From NCBI GenBank assembly GCA_017513625.1, contig JAFXEW010000011.1:1-33780 (forward strand): 33,780 nt of DNA, read 5' to 3'. Positions 8,618 to 17,877 of this stretch are shown one piece after another (within the stretch, counting starts at the first letter, position 1; each line of letters begins with the position of its first letter). A program made the position numbers and the translations under genes. The DNA comes from Lachnospiraceae bacterium. GTDB lineage: Bacteria; Bacillota; Clostridia; Lachnospirales; Lachnospiraceae. Under the pieces are notes generated by a model. The model was not told the DNA's origin. It saw only the letters and a program-made list of their open reading frames with translations, and did not search any database.

Positions 8618-8646
8618 ATTATAACACAGCCATTTATGCTTGGCAA
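8618..8646 (-). promoter_or_regulatory. Promoter of rpmJ-rpsM-rpsK-rpsD-rpoA-rplQ
   Basis: Minus-strand TTGCCA (8641-8646), exactly 17 bp, TATAAT (8618-8623): 5/6 and 6/6 matches. It gives a leader of about 27 nt before the rpmJ GTG. It lies between the membrane-protein gene and rpmJ and restores independent expression of the alpha operon downstream of that extra gene. Confidence 0.85.
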
Positions 8647-8692
8647 TAGCATTTTTATGCTTTTTCTGCACATTTTTTAAATATTTACGCCT

Positions 8693-9988
8693 TTATTTGT
8701 TTTTTCTGAAAAAAACACCCGTAAATAATACTGCAATGCACCAAAGCGCATAAACAGACGCACCTAATACCCTGAATGTAAACACACAATGGATTGCCGA
8801 ATGGTTCTGGGTAAACACCAGCCAGCCAAGCGGAATCATTGCCGCAGCCAACAGCTCCAGGCTCACAGGCAATACCTCTTTCCATTGCTTCTTTATTATA
8901 TGAACGGCCAATGCTGATAATATCAGAACTGCCACAAAAATAATCCCTACCATATACCAAATACTGCCGTATTGGCTGAAAATATCTTCCAGCATACGCA
9001 TGATGCCGGTAAAAAAGCTTTGTCTGCCGTCAAGGGGTTCCGTACGTGTAATCACAGACCATGCCGCATTCCTCAGGGTGCCTGTACGCAGAGTCACCTC
9101 TGCTACCAGCCATTTCATTCCCCACATTCCCACATATCCGTAGACCCAGGATAAACAATTCCACAGCCAGCCTGTAATGCGTTCCTTTATACTGTATACA
9201 TTCCCTCTTTCCAGCAGAAGTACCGTGCAGAGAGGAATAACCAGTGTCACTACGGGATAAGTCAAAAAATCCATGTAAGATGTAGCCACGCCCACTATGA
9301 TAAAGAACCCTTCCGTCCATTGCTTTTCCTTTAACACTCCGTAGCGGAGCAGCAGATACAGAACCGCTCCCATCGCAACCATCCAGCAAATTGACATATC
9401 CACGGATATCAGAATCCGCACCGGCTTCATATATGCAAATGCAAGCAGAATTCCCAGTCCTATGCCCGGCTCTTTCTTAATAAATGCAACTGCTGATACC
9501 ACCACTGTAAAAAGTAACACAAAAACAAACCAGAATACTTCCAGCCCGCTCCATGTCATAAGCATCAAAAGGGGCTTCAAAAACAGCAGATAACCGTGCC
9601 AATACTTGGAATACTCCCTCAGATACATATCATCTGTTCCCTGACGCAGTGATGTAACCAATGACTCCTCCGTGGCCCATGTGGTACCGTCCAGCAGGTC
9701 ATAATGATATATATACATAGCATGCTCATAGGGACTTCGTCCGTCTACTTTTTCAAAAGCATTCTGAACCATAAGTGCTTCCGTAAAATTCTCTTTTTGT
9801 GCCAGTAACGCCTTTCTGTCAGGGTCACCGTTTTCATCTTCCTGTACCTCCAGCATATGATACAGGGACGCCTTCACATTCTCCCTAATCCTGTCCACAG
9901 GAAGGCAAAATGCTAAGGTCAAAAGAAGTGTCCCCGTCAATACACTGATAAAAAGAATGACGGCCGCATTTCTGATTCGTCTTAGCAT
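8693..9988 (-). CDS. Polytopic membrane protein of unknown function
   Basis: The 431-residue protein starts with a hydrophobic segment (about residues 8-28). A hydrophilic stretch to about 135 is probably extracytoplasmic, and at least eight hydrophobic spans follow. The architecture of one span, a large first loop and many spans resembles GT-C glycosyltransferase-like membrane proteins, but I see no diagnostic catalytic motif and do not assign a function. AGGAG precedes the ATG, and the gene begins 34 bp after infA, so it is probably co-transcribed with adk-map-KOW-infA. Its position between infA and rpmJ is unusual for this conserved block. Confidence 0.8.
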   Translation of the reverse strand: MLRRIRNAAVILFISVLTGTLLLTLAFCLPVDRIRENVKASLYHMLEVQEDENGDPDRKALLAQKENFTEALMVQNAFEKVDGRSPYEHAMYIYHYDLLDGTTWATEESLVTSLRQGTDDMYLREYSKYWHGYLLFLKPLLMLMTWSGLEVFWFVFVLLFTVVVSAVAFIKKEPGIGLGILLAFAYMKPVRILISVDMSICWMVAMGAVLYLLLRYGVLKEKQWTEGFFIIVGVATSYMDFLTYPVVTLVIPLCTVLLLERGNVYSIKERITGWLWNCLSWVYGYVGMWGMKWLVAEVTLRTGTLRNAAWSVITRTEPLDGRQSFFTGIMRMLEDIFSQYGSIWYMVGIIFVAVLILSALAVHIIKKQWKEVLPVSLELLAAAMIPLGWLVFTQNHSAIHCVFTFRVLGASVYALWCIAVLFTGVFFRKNK

Positions 9989-10022
9989 TGTCCTAATCTC
10001 CTATATGAAAATAATACCTCAG

Positions 10023-10241
10023 TTACTTATCTCTCCAAATGATACGTCCCTTGGACAAATCATAGGGTGAGAGCTCTAAAGTCACCTTGTCACCGGGCAG
10101 AATACGGATAAAGTTCTGGCGCAGCTTACCGCTGATATGTGCCAATACTCTGTGACCGTTTTCCAGTTCTACCTGAAACATGGTGTTCGGTAATTTTTCA
10201 ACAACTGTTCCTTCGATTTCAATTACATCGCTTTTAGACAT
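10023..10241 (-). CDS. infA: Translation initiation factor IF-1
   Basis: IF-1 binds the 30S A site during initiation and assists IF-2 and IF-3. The 72-residue S1/OB-fold protein is standard: [39 protein letters not shown], then [22 protein letters not shown] and the RDK end. It lies in the adk-map-KOW-infA unit, 18 bp after the KOW gene. The usual next gene, rpmJ, is displaced by the membrane-protein gene. Confidence 0.98.
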   Translation of the reverse strand: MSKSDVIEIEGTVVEKLPNTMFQVELENGHRVLAHISGKLRQNFIRILPGDKVTLELSPYDLSKGRIIWRDK

Positions 10242-10259
10242 ATAAATCCTCCATCATCT

Positions 10260-10535
10260 CTAAAACTTTCGGTGTGTTTCGTTATATATTCGCAGAGCGT
10301 ATTTGATTTCTTCATCATATACTTTCTCACGATTAACCAATTTGGCATACAGTTCTTCTCCGACTTTTTCGGTAGTAAGCTGTATATGCTTTTTACTTTT
10401 CTTTTTGGGCTTAGCCAGTTTTTTAAGCTTACCGTCGCAGAGGAAAAAATACTTCGCATCACTGCCGACAATAATATATACACTGTCCTTGTCATGGCCG
10501 GCCCTTGAGATTGCAAAATATCCTGTCATCTCCAT
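10260..10535 (-). CDS. KOW-domain RNA-binding protein (L14e-like)
   Basis: A 91-residue basic protein resembling the KOW-domain proteins that Clostridia encode between map and infA. The N-terminal YFAISRAGHDKDSVYIIVG matches the KOW/L14e pattern, and LAKPKKKSKKHIQ is a basic RNA-contacting stretch. The function is not established; ribosome association is inferred from the fold and the neighbours. The start could be the first ATG (10535) or the third codon (10529, MTGYFA), which is spaced better from the AGGGTG upstream. Confidence 0.82.
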   Translation of the reverse strand: MEMTGYFAISRAGHDKDSVYIIVGSDAKYFFLCDGKLKKLAKPKKKSKKHIQLTTEKVGEELYAKLVNREKVYDEEIKYALRIYNETHRKF

Positions 10536-10557
10536 CTCACCCTGCCTCTGTCATCCA

Positions 10558-11310
10558 TTAATAAAGTGTGAGAATCTCCGGTTCACCCTCTGTAATCAGC
10601 ACCGTATTTTCATAATGCGCAGAAAGGCTTCCGTCCTGACTAACCACAGTCCAGTCATCATCGCACCAGAGAACATCCGCTCTGCCCATATTTATCATGG
10701 GCTCTATAGCCAGGGTCATGCCTGCCTGAAGCTTCAGCCCCTTACGTCTCTGGGCAAAATTCGGTATCTGGGGATCTTCATGAAGTGAAGTGCCGATGCC
10801 GTGTCCCACAAGCTCTCTTACGATACCATAACCGAACTGACTCACATAAGCATCAATTGCATTGGAAATATCATATAAATAATTTCCTGCTTTTGCCATT
10901 TTTATACCTTCAAAAAAGCTCTGGCGTGTCACCTCTATCAGTTTCTTTGCTTCTGCCGAAATCTCACCCACGCCGTGGGTTCTGGCTGCATCGGAGTGAT
11001 ATCCCTTATAAATCAGTCCCGCATCCAGACTGACAATATCGCCTTCCTGAAGATATCTCTTCCGACTGGGGATACCGTGTACCACTTCATCATTTACGGA
11101 TACACATACACTGGCAGGATAGCCGTTATAATTCTTAAAATTCGGGATACAGCCCAGCTTTCTGATCAGTGTATCACCCATTACATCAATCTCATGGGTG
11201 GTCATACCGGGGCGTATCTTATCCTCCAACTCCTTATGCACGATTCCAAGCAGTCTGCAGGATTCTCTCATTAATTCTATTTCACGTTCGGATTTAATCG
11301 AAACTGCCAT
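10558..11310 (-). CDS. map: Methionine aminopeptidase, type I
   Basis: Map removes the initiator Met from nascent proteins with small second residues. The metal ligands are visible: the Asp pair in SLDAGLIYKGYHSDAARTHG, His in ELVGHGIGTSLHEDP, Glu in LAIEPMINMG and Glu in HYENTVLITEGEPE. I start at the ATG at 11310 (MAVSIKSEREIELM, 250 residues). GGAG lies 7 nt upstream and this ATG follows the adk stop by one base, indicating translational coupling. The frame is open a further 13 codons into adk but without support. Confidence 0.96.
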   Translation of the reverse strand: MAVSIKSEREIELMRESCRLLGIVHKELEDKIRPGMTTHEIDVMGDTLIRKLGCIPNFKNYNGYPASVCVSVNDEVVHGIPSRKRYLQEGDIVSLDAGLIYKGYHSDAARTHGVGEISAEAKKLIEVTRQSFFEGIKMAKAGNYLYDISNAIDAYVSQFGYGIVRELVGHGIGTSLHEDPQIPNFAQRRKGLKLQAGMTLAIEPMINMGRADVLWCDDDWTVVSQDGSLSAHYENTVLITEGEPEILTLY

Positions 11311-11311
11311 C

Positions 11312-11956
11312 TTAATTCTCCAAAATTGCAATAATTGCCCCGAACACATCCTTCATGTCCACAGTGCCGTCCACGCTGCGTAAAACGCCCTTGGCGCTGT
11401 AGAAATCAATAAGAGGCTGTGTCTGGTCATGATATACCTTCAAACGCTTTAAAACAGTCTCCGGCTTGTCGTCATCGCGAAGCACAAGCTCCTGACCGCA
11501 TACATCACAGATTCCTTCCTTTTTGGGAGGAACATGCTCTATATGATATGTACCGCCACATGCAACACATGCGCGTCTGCCGGACATTCTGCGTACTATA
11601 TTTTCATCAGGCACATCCACATCAATAGCATAGTCAATGGTTTCACCAAGCTCAGCCAATGCATTATCCAGCACCTGGGCCTGAGGAATGGTTCTGGGGA
11701 AACCGTCAAGCACATAACCGTTTGCACAATCTGCCTGTGCTACTCTGTCAAGAAGAATCTTTACGGTCAGTTCATCGGGAACCAGCTGTCCCTGATCCAT
11801 ATATTTCTTTGCTTCCATTCCAAGTTCTGTTCCGTTCTTAATATTTGCACGGAAAATATCACCTGTGGAAACATGAGGAATCTGATACTTCTCAGCAATC
11901 ATTTTGGCCTGTGTACCTTTACCTGCTCCGGGAGCACCTAACATAATTATCTTCAT
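11312..11956 (-). CDS. adk: Adenylate kinase, zinc-LID form
   Basis: Adenylate kinase interconverts ATP plus AMP and two ADP. It has the P-loop [15 protein letters not shown], the AMP-binding segment with [10 protein letters not shown], and GFPRTIPQA. At 214 residues it is the long form. The LID carries four Cys (CVACGGTYH ... CDVCGQ) expected to bind zinc, typical of Gram-positives. It is the first gene after its own promoter and the secY terminator, and its stop is one base from the map start. Confidence 0.98.
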   Translation of the reverse strand: MKIIMLGAPGAGKGTQAKMIAEKYQIPHVSTGDIFRANIKNGTELGMEAKKYMDQGQLVPDELTVKILLDRVAQADCANGYVLDGFPRTIPQAQVLDNALAELGETIDYAIDVDVPDENIVRRMSGRRACVACGGTYHIEHVPPKKEGICDVCGQELVLRDDDKPETVLKRLKVYHDQTQPLIDFYSAKGVLRSVDGTVDMKDVFGAIIAILEN

Positions 11957-12022
11957 ATGCGATTATCCTTTCTCACCTATCCATATCAAAAGAATTTCTT
12001 CTGTTTTCAGGTCAACATTTAT

Positions 12023-12051
12023 ATTTTAACTTTTTTGAATATACTTTGCAA
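12023..12051 (-). promoter_or_regulatory. Promoter of adk-map-KOW-infA
   Basis: Minus-strand TTGCAA (12046-12051), 17-bp AT-rich spacer, TAAAAT (12023-12028): 4/6 and 5/6 matches at ideal spacing. It lies just downstream of the secY terminator. Confidence 0.6.
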
Positions 12052-12062
12052 CCTCTTTCCAC

Positions 12063-12094
12063 AAAAAAGACAGGACAATTTCTTGTCCTGTCTT
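12063..12094 (-). terminator. Intrinsic terminator after secY
   Basis: A perfect 12-bp stem AAGACAGGACAA / TTGTCCTGTCTT with a GAAA tetraloop is followed by a U-run on the minus strand, 13 bp after the secY stop. It separates the S10-spc unit from adk. Confidence 0.92.
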
Positions 12095-12106
12095 AAATAT
12101 AACTTA

Positions 12107-13420
12107 TTAATCCTCTAAAAAGCCCTTGTAGTTACGAACCAGCATCTGGGATTCAATCTGCTTAACTGTCTCCAGAATTACACTTACGATAATGATAAGG
12201 CTGGTACCCGCAAAGGATACACTTGCGCCAAAAATACCATTAAATACATAAGGAAGAGCAGCAATAATAATCAAACCGATTGCTCCGATGAAAACGATAC
12301 GATTCAGTACATTTTCAAGATAATCACTGGTAGGCTTTCCGGGTCTGATGCCGGGGATAAATCCGCCCTGCTTCTTCATATTGTCTGCAATCATGATAGG
12401 ATTAAATGTTACAGATGTATAGAAGTAAGCAAAGAACAGAATCAGCAGTATATAAACCACCAAACCGATGGAGTAAATGGGTGCAGCCGGCTTACACCAG
12501 TTATCTGCATTCATTCCCTTCAGGATTTCTGCCCAAAAACCGGTTCCCTGGTAACCTACTAAGTTACAGATAATAACCGGTACCTGCATCATGGAAGATG
12601 CAAAGATGATGGGAATAACACCTGAAGTGTTTACTCTCATGGGAATACTGGATGTATTACCACCAACCATCTTACGACCCTGTACCTTATTTGCATACTG
12701 TACGGGAATCTTTCTGACACCACCGTTAAGTATAATTACAAGTACCATCAGACCGATGATAATTGCAAGAATAATCACTGCGGACAAAATTGCTGTCGCA
12801 GGCGCCTTACCTTTCACAAACTGTCCATACAGATTGCTCAGGTCTGCAGGGATTCTGGAAATAATATTGATAACCAATACAATGGAAATACCATTTCCGA
12901 TACCCTTTTCAGTAATTCTTTCACCAACCCACATTATAAATGCACTACCTGCAGTCAGTGCTACAATGGAAGTAATAACATTAAATGCATTGTACTCCTG
13001 CAGATAACCCTGATTGCCGAATCCAACCGTCATTGCTATTGCCTGAATCAGTGCCAGAACAACAGTCACATATCTGGTAATGGATGCAATCTTTTTTCTA
13101 CCTTCTTCGCCATCGCGCTGCATTTCCTCTAACTTAGGAATAGCGATGGTAAGTAACTGCATAATAATTGAAGATGTAATGTAAGGATTGATATTTAATG
13201 CAAGAATGGACATGTTCAAGAATGAACCACCTGTAATTGCATCAAAAAAACTGAACGCATCACCTGTCTGCCTTGAAAACCAATCTGCGAAGAAATTTCT
13301 GTTTACACCGGGCACAGGCAGCTGTGATCCTATACGAATCACAACCAGCATTGCCAACGTAAATAATAATTTATTTCTGATTTCTTTGATTTTAAACGCA
13401 TTTTTCAGGGTTGTAAGCAT
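12107..13420 (-). CDS. secY: Preprotein translocase channel subunit SecY
   Basis: SecY forms the protein-conducting channel in the membrane. The 437-residue protein has the N-terminal NKLLFTLAMLVVIRIGSQLPVPG, the plug-region residues after NMSILALNINPYITSSIIMQLL, the cytosolic loop GGVRKIPVQYANKVQGRKMVGG and the Arg-containing loop KQGGFIPGIRPGKPTSDYLE. About ten membrane spans are apparent. Its ATG overlaps the rplO stop (TAATG). It is the last gene of the S10-spc unit, followed by a strong terminator. Confidence 0.98.
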   Translation of the reverse strand: MLTTLKNAFKIKEIRNKLLFTLAMLVVIRIGSQLPVPGVNRNFFADWFSRQTGDAFSFFDAITGGSFLNMSILALNINPYITSSIIMQLLTIAIPKLEEMQRDGEEGRKKIASITRYVTVVLALIQAIAMTVGFGNQGYLQEYNAFNVITSIVALTAGSAFIMWVGERITEKGIGNGISIVLVINIISRIPADLSNLYGQFVKGKAPATAILSAVIILAIIIGLMVLVIILNGGVRKIPVQYANKVQGRKMVGGNTSSIPMRVNTSGVIPIIFASSMMQVPVIICNLVGYQGTGFWAEILKGMNADNWCKPAAPIYSIGLVVYILLILFFAYFYTSVTFNPIMIADNMKKQGGFIPGIRPGKPTSDYLENVLNRIVFIGAIGLIIIAALPYVFNGIFGASVSFAGTSLIIIVSVILETVKQIESQMLVRNYKGFLED

Positions 13421-13860
13421 TACATCACCTCAGCAGTTCCACCAGCAGCTTCAATCTTTTCTTTTGCAGATGCACTGAACGCGTCTGCTTTAACATTAAG
13501 CTTCTTGGTAAGTTCTCCGTTTCCGAGTATCTTCACACCATCTCTGGGATTTTTAACAATACCTGCTTCAATTAATGCGATAACATCAACTGTAGCACCA
13601 TCTTCGAAACACTCAAGTGCACTTAAATTGATACCAACGATTTCCTTAGTGTTTCTGTTAGTGAAACCTCTCTTAGGAATACGTCTGTATAAAGGCATCT
13701 GACCACCTTCGAAACCGGGTCTGGGAGCTCCGGAACGAGCCTTCTGACCTTTGTGTCCCTTACCTGCAGTCTTGCCGTTTCCTGAACCGTGTCCACGGCC
13801 TTTTCTAAAATTATCACTGTGTTTGGAACCTTCAGCGGGTCTTAAATTGGATAATTCCAT
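13420..13860 (-). CDS. rplO: 50S ribosomal protein L15
   Basis: L15 (uL15) is an assembly-important large-subunit protein. The basic Gly-rich N-terminal extension ([20 protein letters not shown], then [22 protein letters not shown]) and the C-terminal globular part are clear. I start at the ATG at 13860 (146 residues), with GGAGG 8 nt upstream; an in-frame GTG three codons earlier overlaps the ribosome binding site. The stop overlaps the secY start by one base. Confidence 0.97.
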   Translation of the reverse strand: MELSNLRPAEGSKHSDNFRKGRGHGSGNGKTAGKGHKGQKARSGAPRPGFEGGQMPLYRRIPKRGFTNRNTKEIVGINLSALECFEDGATVDVIALIEAGIVKNPRDGVKILGNGELTKKLNVKADAFSASAKEKIEAAGGTAEVM

Positions 13861-13881
13861 TCCTAACACCTCCTTGTCTAA

Positions 13882-14067
13882 TTAAACTTCTTCTACTTTT
13901 ATTAAGTGACTAACCTGACGAATCTGTCCTCTTGTAGCTTCATTATCAGGAAGTATAATGGACTTGCCAATCTTACGAAGTCCCATAGATTCAACGGTTG
14001 CTCTATTCTTCGGCACTGCACCGATAACGGACTTTACCAAAGTAATCTTTAACTTCTTATCTGCCAT
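13882..14067 (-). CDS. rpmD: 50S ribosomal protein L30
   Basis: L30 (uL30) is a small large-subunit protein. The 61-residue length is typical, with KLKITLVKSVIGAVPKNRATV, the LRKIGKSIILPDNEATRGQI core and a short acidic end. It lies between rpsE and rplO, as in all spc operons that retain rpmD. Confidence 0.97.
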   Translation of the reverse strand: MADKKLKITLVKSVIGAVPKNRATVESMGLRKIGKSIILPDNEATRGQIRQVSHLIKVEEV

Positions 14068-14097
14068 TGTTGTTCTCCTTTCTACGCGAAAACGCTA

Positions 14098-14607
14098 TTA
14101 AGCCATAATCTCATCAACAGATTTGCCACGGCTCTTAGCTACTTCTTCAGGAGACTTTAACTGGCTTAAACCTGTAATGGTTGCCAGTACAACATTCTGC
14201 TTGTTGTTAGAGCCAAGAGACTTGGTACGAATATTCTTGATACCTGCAAGTTCACAAACGATACGAGCAGGACCACCTGCGATGATACCGGTACCTTCGG
14301 GAGCCTTCTTTAACAGAACGTTAGCGGAACCGAACTTTCCGATATAGTCATGTGTAACAGACTTATTCTCATCAAGCGCAATCTTTACGATGTGCTTCAT
14401 TGCATCTTCTTTTCCCTTGCGGATTGCTTCAGGAATTTCCACTGCCTTACCAAGACCTGCACCAACATGGCCGTTTCCGTCACCAACTACAACCAAAGCG
14501 GTAAAACGCATATTACGTCCACCCTTTACAGTCTTAGTTACACGCTTGATGGTAACAACCTTATCAGTTAATTCTAACTGGCTTGCATCTATGATAGTAT
14601 GTTTCAT
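14098..14607 (-). CDS. rpsE: 30S ribosomal protein S5
   Basis: S5 (uS5) affects decoding accuracy and mRNA unwinding at the entry channel. The double-stranded RNA-binding-like N-terminal domain has [20 protein letters not shown] and [20 protein letters not shown]. The C-terminal domain has [22 protein letters not shown]. At 169 residues it is standard. It is preceded by a good ribosome binding site and follows rplR by 18 bp. Confidence 0.98.
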   Translation of the reverse strand: MKHTIIDASQLELTDKVVTIKRVTKTVKGGRNMRFTALVVVGDGNGHVGAGLGKAVEIPEAIRKGKEDAMKHIVKIALDENKSVTHDYIGKFGSANVLLKKAPEGTGIIAGGPARIVCELAGIKNIRTKSLGSNNKQNVVLATITGLSQLKSPEEVAKSRGKSVDEIMA

Positions 14608-14625
14608 GGTGTATTCCTTCCTTTC

Positions 14626-14994
14626 CTAGAATTCCAAGCCAGCTTCTCTGGCTGCATCAGCTAATGCTGCGATCTTACCCTGGTATATAAAGCCGCCTCT
14701 ATCAAAAACAACTTCCTTAATACCTTTTTCAATTGCTCTCTTAGCAATTACAGTTCCAAGATATGCTGCTGCATCAACGTTATTGGTTTTCTCAAGTTCT
14801 GCCTTGATATCTTTTTCAATAGTTCCGGCAGAAACGATTGTCTTACCAACTGTATCGTCGATAATTTGAGCATACATATGATTATTGCTTCTGAATACTG
14901 CAAGACGAGGTCTTTCAGCAGTACCACTGAAGCGGTTACGAATTCTCATGTGCTTTTTAACACGAACTTTTTGTCTAGACTCTTTGCTAACCAT
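14626..14994 (-). CDS. rplR: 50S ribosomal protein L18
   Basis: L18 (uL18) binds 5S rRNA with L5. The basic N-terminus (ESRQKVRVKKHMRIRNRFSG), TAERPRLAVFRSNNHMYAQI and the C-terminal FDRGGFIYQGKIAALADAAR with the GLEF end are typical. I start at the ATG at 14994 (MVSKESRQ, 122 residues), with GGAG 9 nt upstream; an in-frame GTG two codons earlier is less well spaced. Confidence 0.97.
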   Translation of the reverse strand: MVSKESRQKVRVKKHMRIRNRFSGTAERPRLAVFRSNNHMYAQIIDDTVGKTIVSAGTIEKDIKAELEKTNNVDAAAYLGTVIAKRAIEKGIKEVVFDRGGFIYQGKIAALADAAREAGLEF

Positions 14995-15014
14995 CTTCAC
15001 ACTCTCCTTATCTC

Positions 15015-15557
15015 TTATTTCTTACCAGTCTTACCAACTTTACGTCTGATAGTCTCATCAGCATACTTAATACCTTTACCCTTGTAAGGCTCAGGTCTTC
15101 TCTTGTCTCTGATTTCAGCTGCGAATTGGCCAACTTTTTCTTTATCAATACCCTTAACAATAATTACGTTCTGTCCTTCAACAACAGTCTCGATGCCTTC
15201 GGGGTCTTCCATCTCTACGGGATGAGAATAACCAAGGTTCAGGGTCAGCTTCTTACCTGCCTTAGCAGCTCTGTAACCAACACCGTTAACTTCCAGCTTC
15301 TTCTCGTAACCGGTATTAACACCTGTTACCATGTTGTTGATAAGGGTTCTTGTTAAACCATGAAGAGATTTCATCTTCTTTAAATCGTTAGGTCTGCTTA
15401 CTACTACTTCAGCACCTTCGATCTTAATTTCCATCTCGGAAGGTAACACTCTTTCCAGTGTTCCCTTAGGTCCCTTAACGGTAACCTTATTATTTTCTGC
15501 AATATCTACAGTAACGCCTGCAGGAATCGCGATTGGCATTCTTCCTATACGTGACAT
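15015..15557 (-). CDS. rplF: 50S ribosomal protein L6
   Basis: L6 (uL6) lies near the sarcin-ricin loop and the factor-binding site. The 180-residue protein has the standard [14 protein letters not shown] start, [12 protein letters not shown], and the C-terminal signature [20 protein letters not shown] followed by [13 protein letters not shown] precedes the ATG. Confidence 0.98.
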   Translation of the reverse strand: MSRIGRMPIAIPAGVTVDIAENNKVTVKGPKGTLERVLPSEMEIKIEGAEVVVSRPNDLKKMKSLHGLTRTLINNMVTGVNTGYEKKLEVNGVGYRAAKAGKKLTLNLGYSHPVEMEDPEGIETVVEGQNVIIVKGIDKEKVGQFAAEIRDKRRPEPYKGKGIKYADETIRRKVGKTGKK

Positions 15558-15606
15558 GCCCGTACCTCCTAAATATTCTATAACAATTTATAGTTACTTT
15601 AAATCA

Positions 15607-16008
15607 TTACCATACAAAGGCTAAAACTTCACCGCCAACCTTCAGCTCACGAGCCTTCTTGTCGGTAACGATGCCCTGATTGGTAGAAATGATTGCAATA
15701 CCCAAACCGCCTAATACTCTGGGCAGTTCTTCTCTGCCTGCGTATACACGAAGACCGGGCTTGGAAATTCTCTTGATACCGGAGATAATCTTCTCATTCT
15801 TGTCTGCACCATACTTTAAGGTGATGCGGATAGTCTTGAAGTTACCTTCTTCAATAATATCAAACTTTTTAATATATCCTTCCTCTAAAAGAATATTTGC
15901 AATAGCTAATTTCATTTTAGAAGCGGGAACATCAACTGTATCATGCTTAGCAGTATTCGCATTACGAATTCTTGTAAGCATATCTGCAATAGGATCGCTC
16001 ATTGTCAT
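15607..16008 (-). CDS. rpsH: 30S ribosomal protein S8
   Basis: S8 (uS8) is a primary 16S rRNA binder in the 30S platform and, in E. coli, the translational repressor of the spc operon. The 133-residue sequence has [19 protein letters not shown], the YIKKF region and the C-terminal [20 protein letters not shown] signature. Two ATG codons occur (codons 1 and 3); the first is 9 nt from GGAGG and is used here. Confidence 0.98.
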   Translation of the reverse strand: MTMSDPIADMLTRIRNANTAKHDTVDVPASKMKLAIANILLEEGYIKKFDIIEEGNFKTIRITLKYGADKNEKIISGIKRISKPGLRVYAGREELPRVLGGLGIAIISTNQGIVTDKKARELKVGGEVLAFVW

Positions 16009-16025
16009 GTCTTTATTCCTCCTTC

Positions 16026-16211
16026 TTACCAGCTTGCTTTCTTAACGCCGGGGATCTGTCCCTTATATGCTAAATCACGGAAGCAAAGTCTGCAAATTCC
16101 GTACTTTCTCAAATAAGCATGGGGACGGCCACAAATCTTGCAACGGGTATAAGCCTGTGTAGAAAACTTAGCTTTGCGCTGCTGTTTAAGTTTCATTGAT
16201 GTCTTTGCCAT
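16026..16211 (-). CDS. rpsN: 30S ribosomal protein S14, zinc-binding type Z
   Basis: S14 (uS14) is a 30S head protein. At 61 residues this is the short type Z form with both Cys pairs of the zinc ribbon ([20 protein letters not shown]). The basic N-terminus ([20 protein letters not shown]) is normal. It lies between rplE and rpsH as usual. Confidence 0.97.
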   Translation of the reverse strand: MAKTSMKLKQQRKAKFSTQAYTRCKICGRPHAYLRKYGICRLCFRDLAYKGQIPGVKKASW

Positions 16212-16229
16212 TGAAAACTTACCTCCTTA

Positions 16230-16769
16230 TTATTTAGCGAACGGCATGTTGAATAATCTCAGTAATTCACGTGCCTCTTCATCGGTATTTGCAGTGGTTA
16301 CGAAAATAATATCCATACCTCTGGTCTTATCAATCTTGTCAAATTCGATTTCAGGGAAAATGAACTGCTCCTTGATACCAAGTGCATAGTTACCTCTTCC
16401 GTCGAAAGCGTTAGGATTAACACCTCTGAAGTCGCGTACACGAGGCAATGCAAGATTCACTAAACGATCCAGGAATTCATACATCTTCTCACCGCGTAAG
16501 GTAGTCTTACATCCGATTGCCATACCTTCACGAATCTTAAAGTTAGCTACGGAATTCTTTGCCTTGGTAAGAACTGCCTTCTGGCCAGCGATAGCTTCCA
16601 TATCCTTTACAGCGTTCTCAAGAACCTTAGCATTGTCCTTTGCTTCACCAACACCCATGTTGATAACGATCTTGTCAAGCTTAGGAACTTCCATAACATT
16701 TTTATATCCAAACTTTTTGATCATTGCTGCTACAATTTCATCATTGTATAAGCTTTTAAGTCTGCTCAT
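16230..16769 (-). CDS. rplE: 50S ribosomal protein L5
   Basis: L5 (uL5) binds 5S rRNA and forms the central protuberance, touching P-site tRNA. The 179-residue protein has [40 protein letters not shown] and the C-terminal [25 protein letters not shown] precedes the ATG at good spacing. Confidence 0.98.
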   Translation of the reverse strand: MSRLKSLYNDEIVAAMIKKFGYKNVMEVPKLDKIVINMGVGEAKDNAKVLENAVKDMEAIAGQKAVLTKAKNSVANFKIREGMAIGCKTTLRGEKMYEFLDRLVNLALPRVRDFRGVNPNAFDGRGNYALGIKEQFIFPEIEFDKIDKTRGMDIIFVTTANTDEEARELLRLFNMPFAK

Positions 16770-16792
16770 CTAAATATCCTCCTTCCTACTGA

Positions 16793-17104
16793 TTAATCAA
16801 TCACTTCGCCTGTTGCCTTTGCGAAACGTACCTTCTTGCCGTTCTCAACCTTGAAACCAACTCTGGTTGCCTTGCCCTTTACAACAAGCATTACGTTTGA
16901 AATATCAATAGGAGCTTCTTTCTGAATAATACCACCGTTGGGATTACTCTGGGAAGGCTTAGCATGCTTTGTAACCATGTTTACGCCTTCAACTAAAACT
17001 TTGCCGTTCTTAACATCAACAGAAAGAACCTTGCCTTCTGTACCGTTGTCTTTGCCGGCGATTACCTTTACGGTATCACCCTTCTTAATCTTTAATGTAG
17101 ACAT
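16793..17104 (-). CDS. rplX: 50S ribosomal protein L24
   Basis: L24 (uL24) is a KOW-domain protein that starts 50S assembly. The KOW region is [20 protein letters not shown], followed by [20 protein letters not shown] and a C-terminal zinc-free segment. At 103 residues it has normal length. Confidence 0.98.
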   Translation of the reverse strand: MSTLKIKKGDTVKVIAGKDNGTEGKVLSVDVKNGKVLVEGVNMVTKHAKPSQSNPNGGIIQKEAPIDISNVMLVVKGKATRVGFKVENGKKVRFAKATGEVID

Positions 17105-17116
17105 TGGGTTACCTCC

Positions 17117-17485
17117 TTATAATACTTCAGGAGCAAGGGAAACAATCTTCATAAACTGTTTCTCACGAAGCTCTCTTGCTACGGGTCCAAAGATACGAGT
17201 TCCTCTGGGAGTCTTGTCATCCTTGATAATAACCGCAGCATTCTCATCAAATTTAATATAAGAACCATCTTTACGGCGTGCACCCTTTACGGAACGAACA
17301 ACAACTGCCTTAACAACATCGCCCTTCTTTACAACGCCGCCTGGTGTTGCATCTTTAACGGAAGCAACAATCACATCGCCAATCTGCGCATATCTTCTTG
17401 TAGAGCCGCCCATAACACGGATGCAAAGTAATTCTTTAGCACCGGTATTATCAGCAACTTTAAGTCTACTTTCCTGCTGAACCAT
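17117..17485 (-). CDS. rplN: 50S ribosomal protein L14
   Basis: L14 (uL14) lies at the subunit interface. The 122-residue product begins [20 protein letters not shown] and includes [20 protein letters not shown] and [15 protein letters not shown] chose the ATG at 17485, with AAGGAGG 7 nt upstream; the frame is open 7 codons further (MRRRRKI), but that stretch encodes the ribosome binding site itself. Confidence 0.98.
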   Translation of the reverse strand: MVQQESRLKVADNTGAKELLCIRVMGGSTRRYAQIGDVIVASVKDATPGGVVKKGDVVKAVVVRSVKGARRKDGSYIKFDENAAVIIKDDKTPRGTRIFGPVARELREKQFMKIVSLAPEVL

Positions 17486-17561
17486 GATTTTCCTCCTTCG
17501 CCGCATCTACGGCTGTTTATGGTTTAATACACTAATAACTCTTTAAGCAAAACTCATTTCG

Positions 17562-17599
17562 CTGAAGCAAATTATTTTACTGAAGCAAATTATTTTACT
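17562..17599 (-). repeat. 18-bp tandem duplication over the rpsQ stop
   Basis: The unit CTGAAGCAAATTATTTTA (plus strand) occurs twice in direct succession with two extra bases. The duplicated segment includes the rpsQ stop codon and its downstream flank. The duplicated unit is 18 bp, so it is frame-neutral. Confidence 0.85.
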
Positions 17600-17844
17600 T
17601 TTTCTACGATTTCAACAAGTCTCCATCTCTTATCTTTGGACAGAGGTCTTGTTTCCATAACCTTTACGATATCACCAATGTTGCATTCGTTGTTCTCGTC
17701 GTGAGCCTTAAGTTTGTAGGTTCTCTTAACAACCTTACCATAAAGAGGATGCTTTACATGCTCTTCAATTGCAACAACAATTGTTTTATCCATCTTATTA
17801 CTGGTTACCTTACCAGTACGTGATTTTCTTAAATTTCTTTCCAC
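17590..17844 (-). CDS. rpsQ: 30S ribosomal protein S17
   Basis: S17 (uS17) is a primary 16S rRNA binder with an OB fold. The 84-residue sequence has [40 protein letters not shown] and [20 protein letters not shown]. The start is GTG, with GGAG 8 nt upstream. Its stop codon lies inside an 18-bp tandem duplication. Confidence 0.97.
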   Translation of the reverse strand: MERNLRKSRTGKVTSNKMDKTIVVAIEEHVKHPLYGKVVKRTYKLKAHDENNECNIGDIVKVMETRPLSKDKRWRLVEIVEKVK

Positions 17845-17877
17845 GGATTTGTCTCCTTTCTACGCTTTCCTAAGCAG

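Noticed and set aside
8693..9988. Insertion sequence or phage origin of the membrane gene
   Set aside because: No terminal inverted repeats, target duplication, transposase or integrase remnants are visible at its borders.
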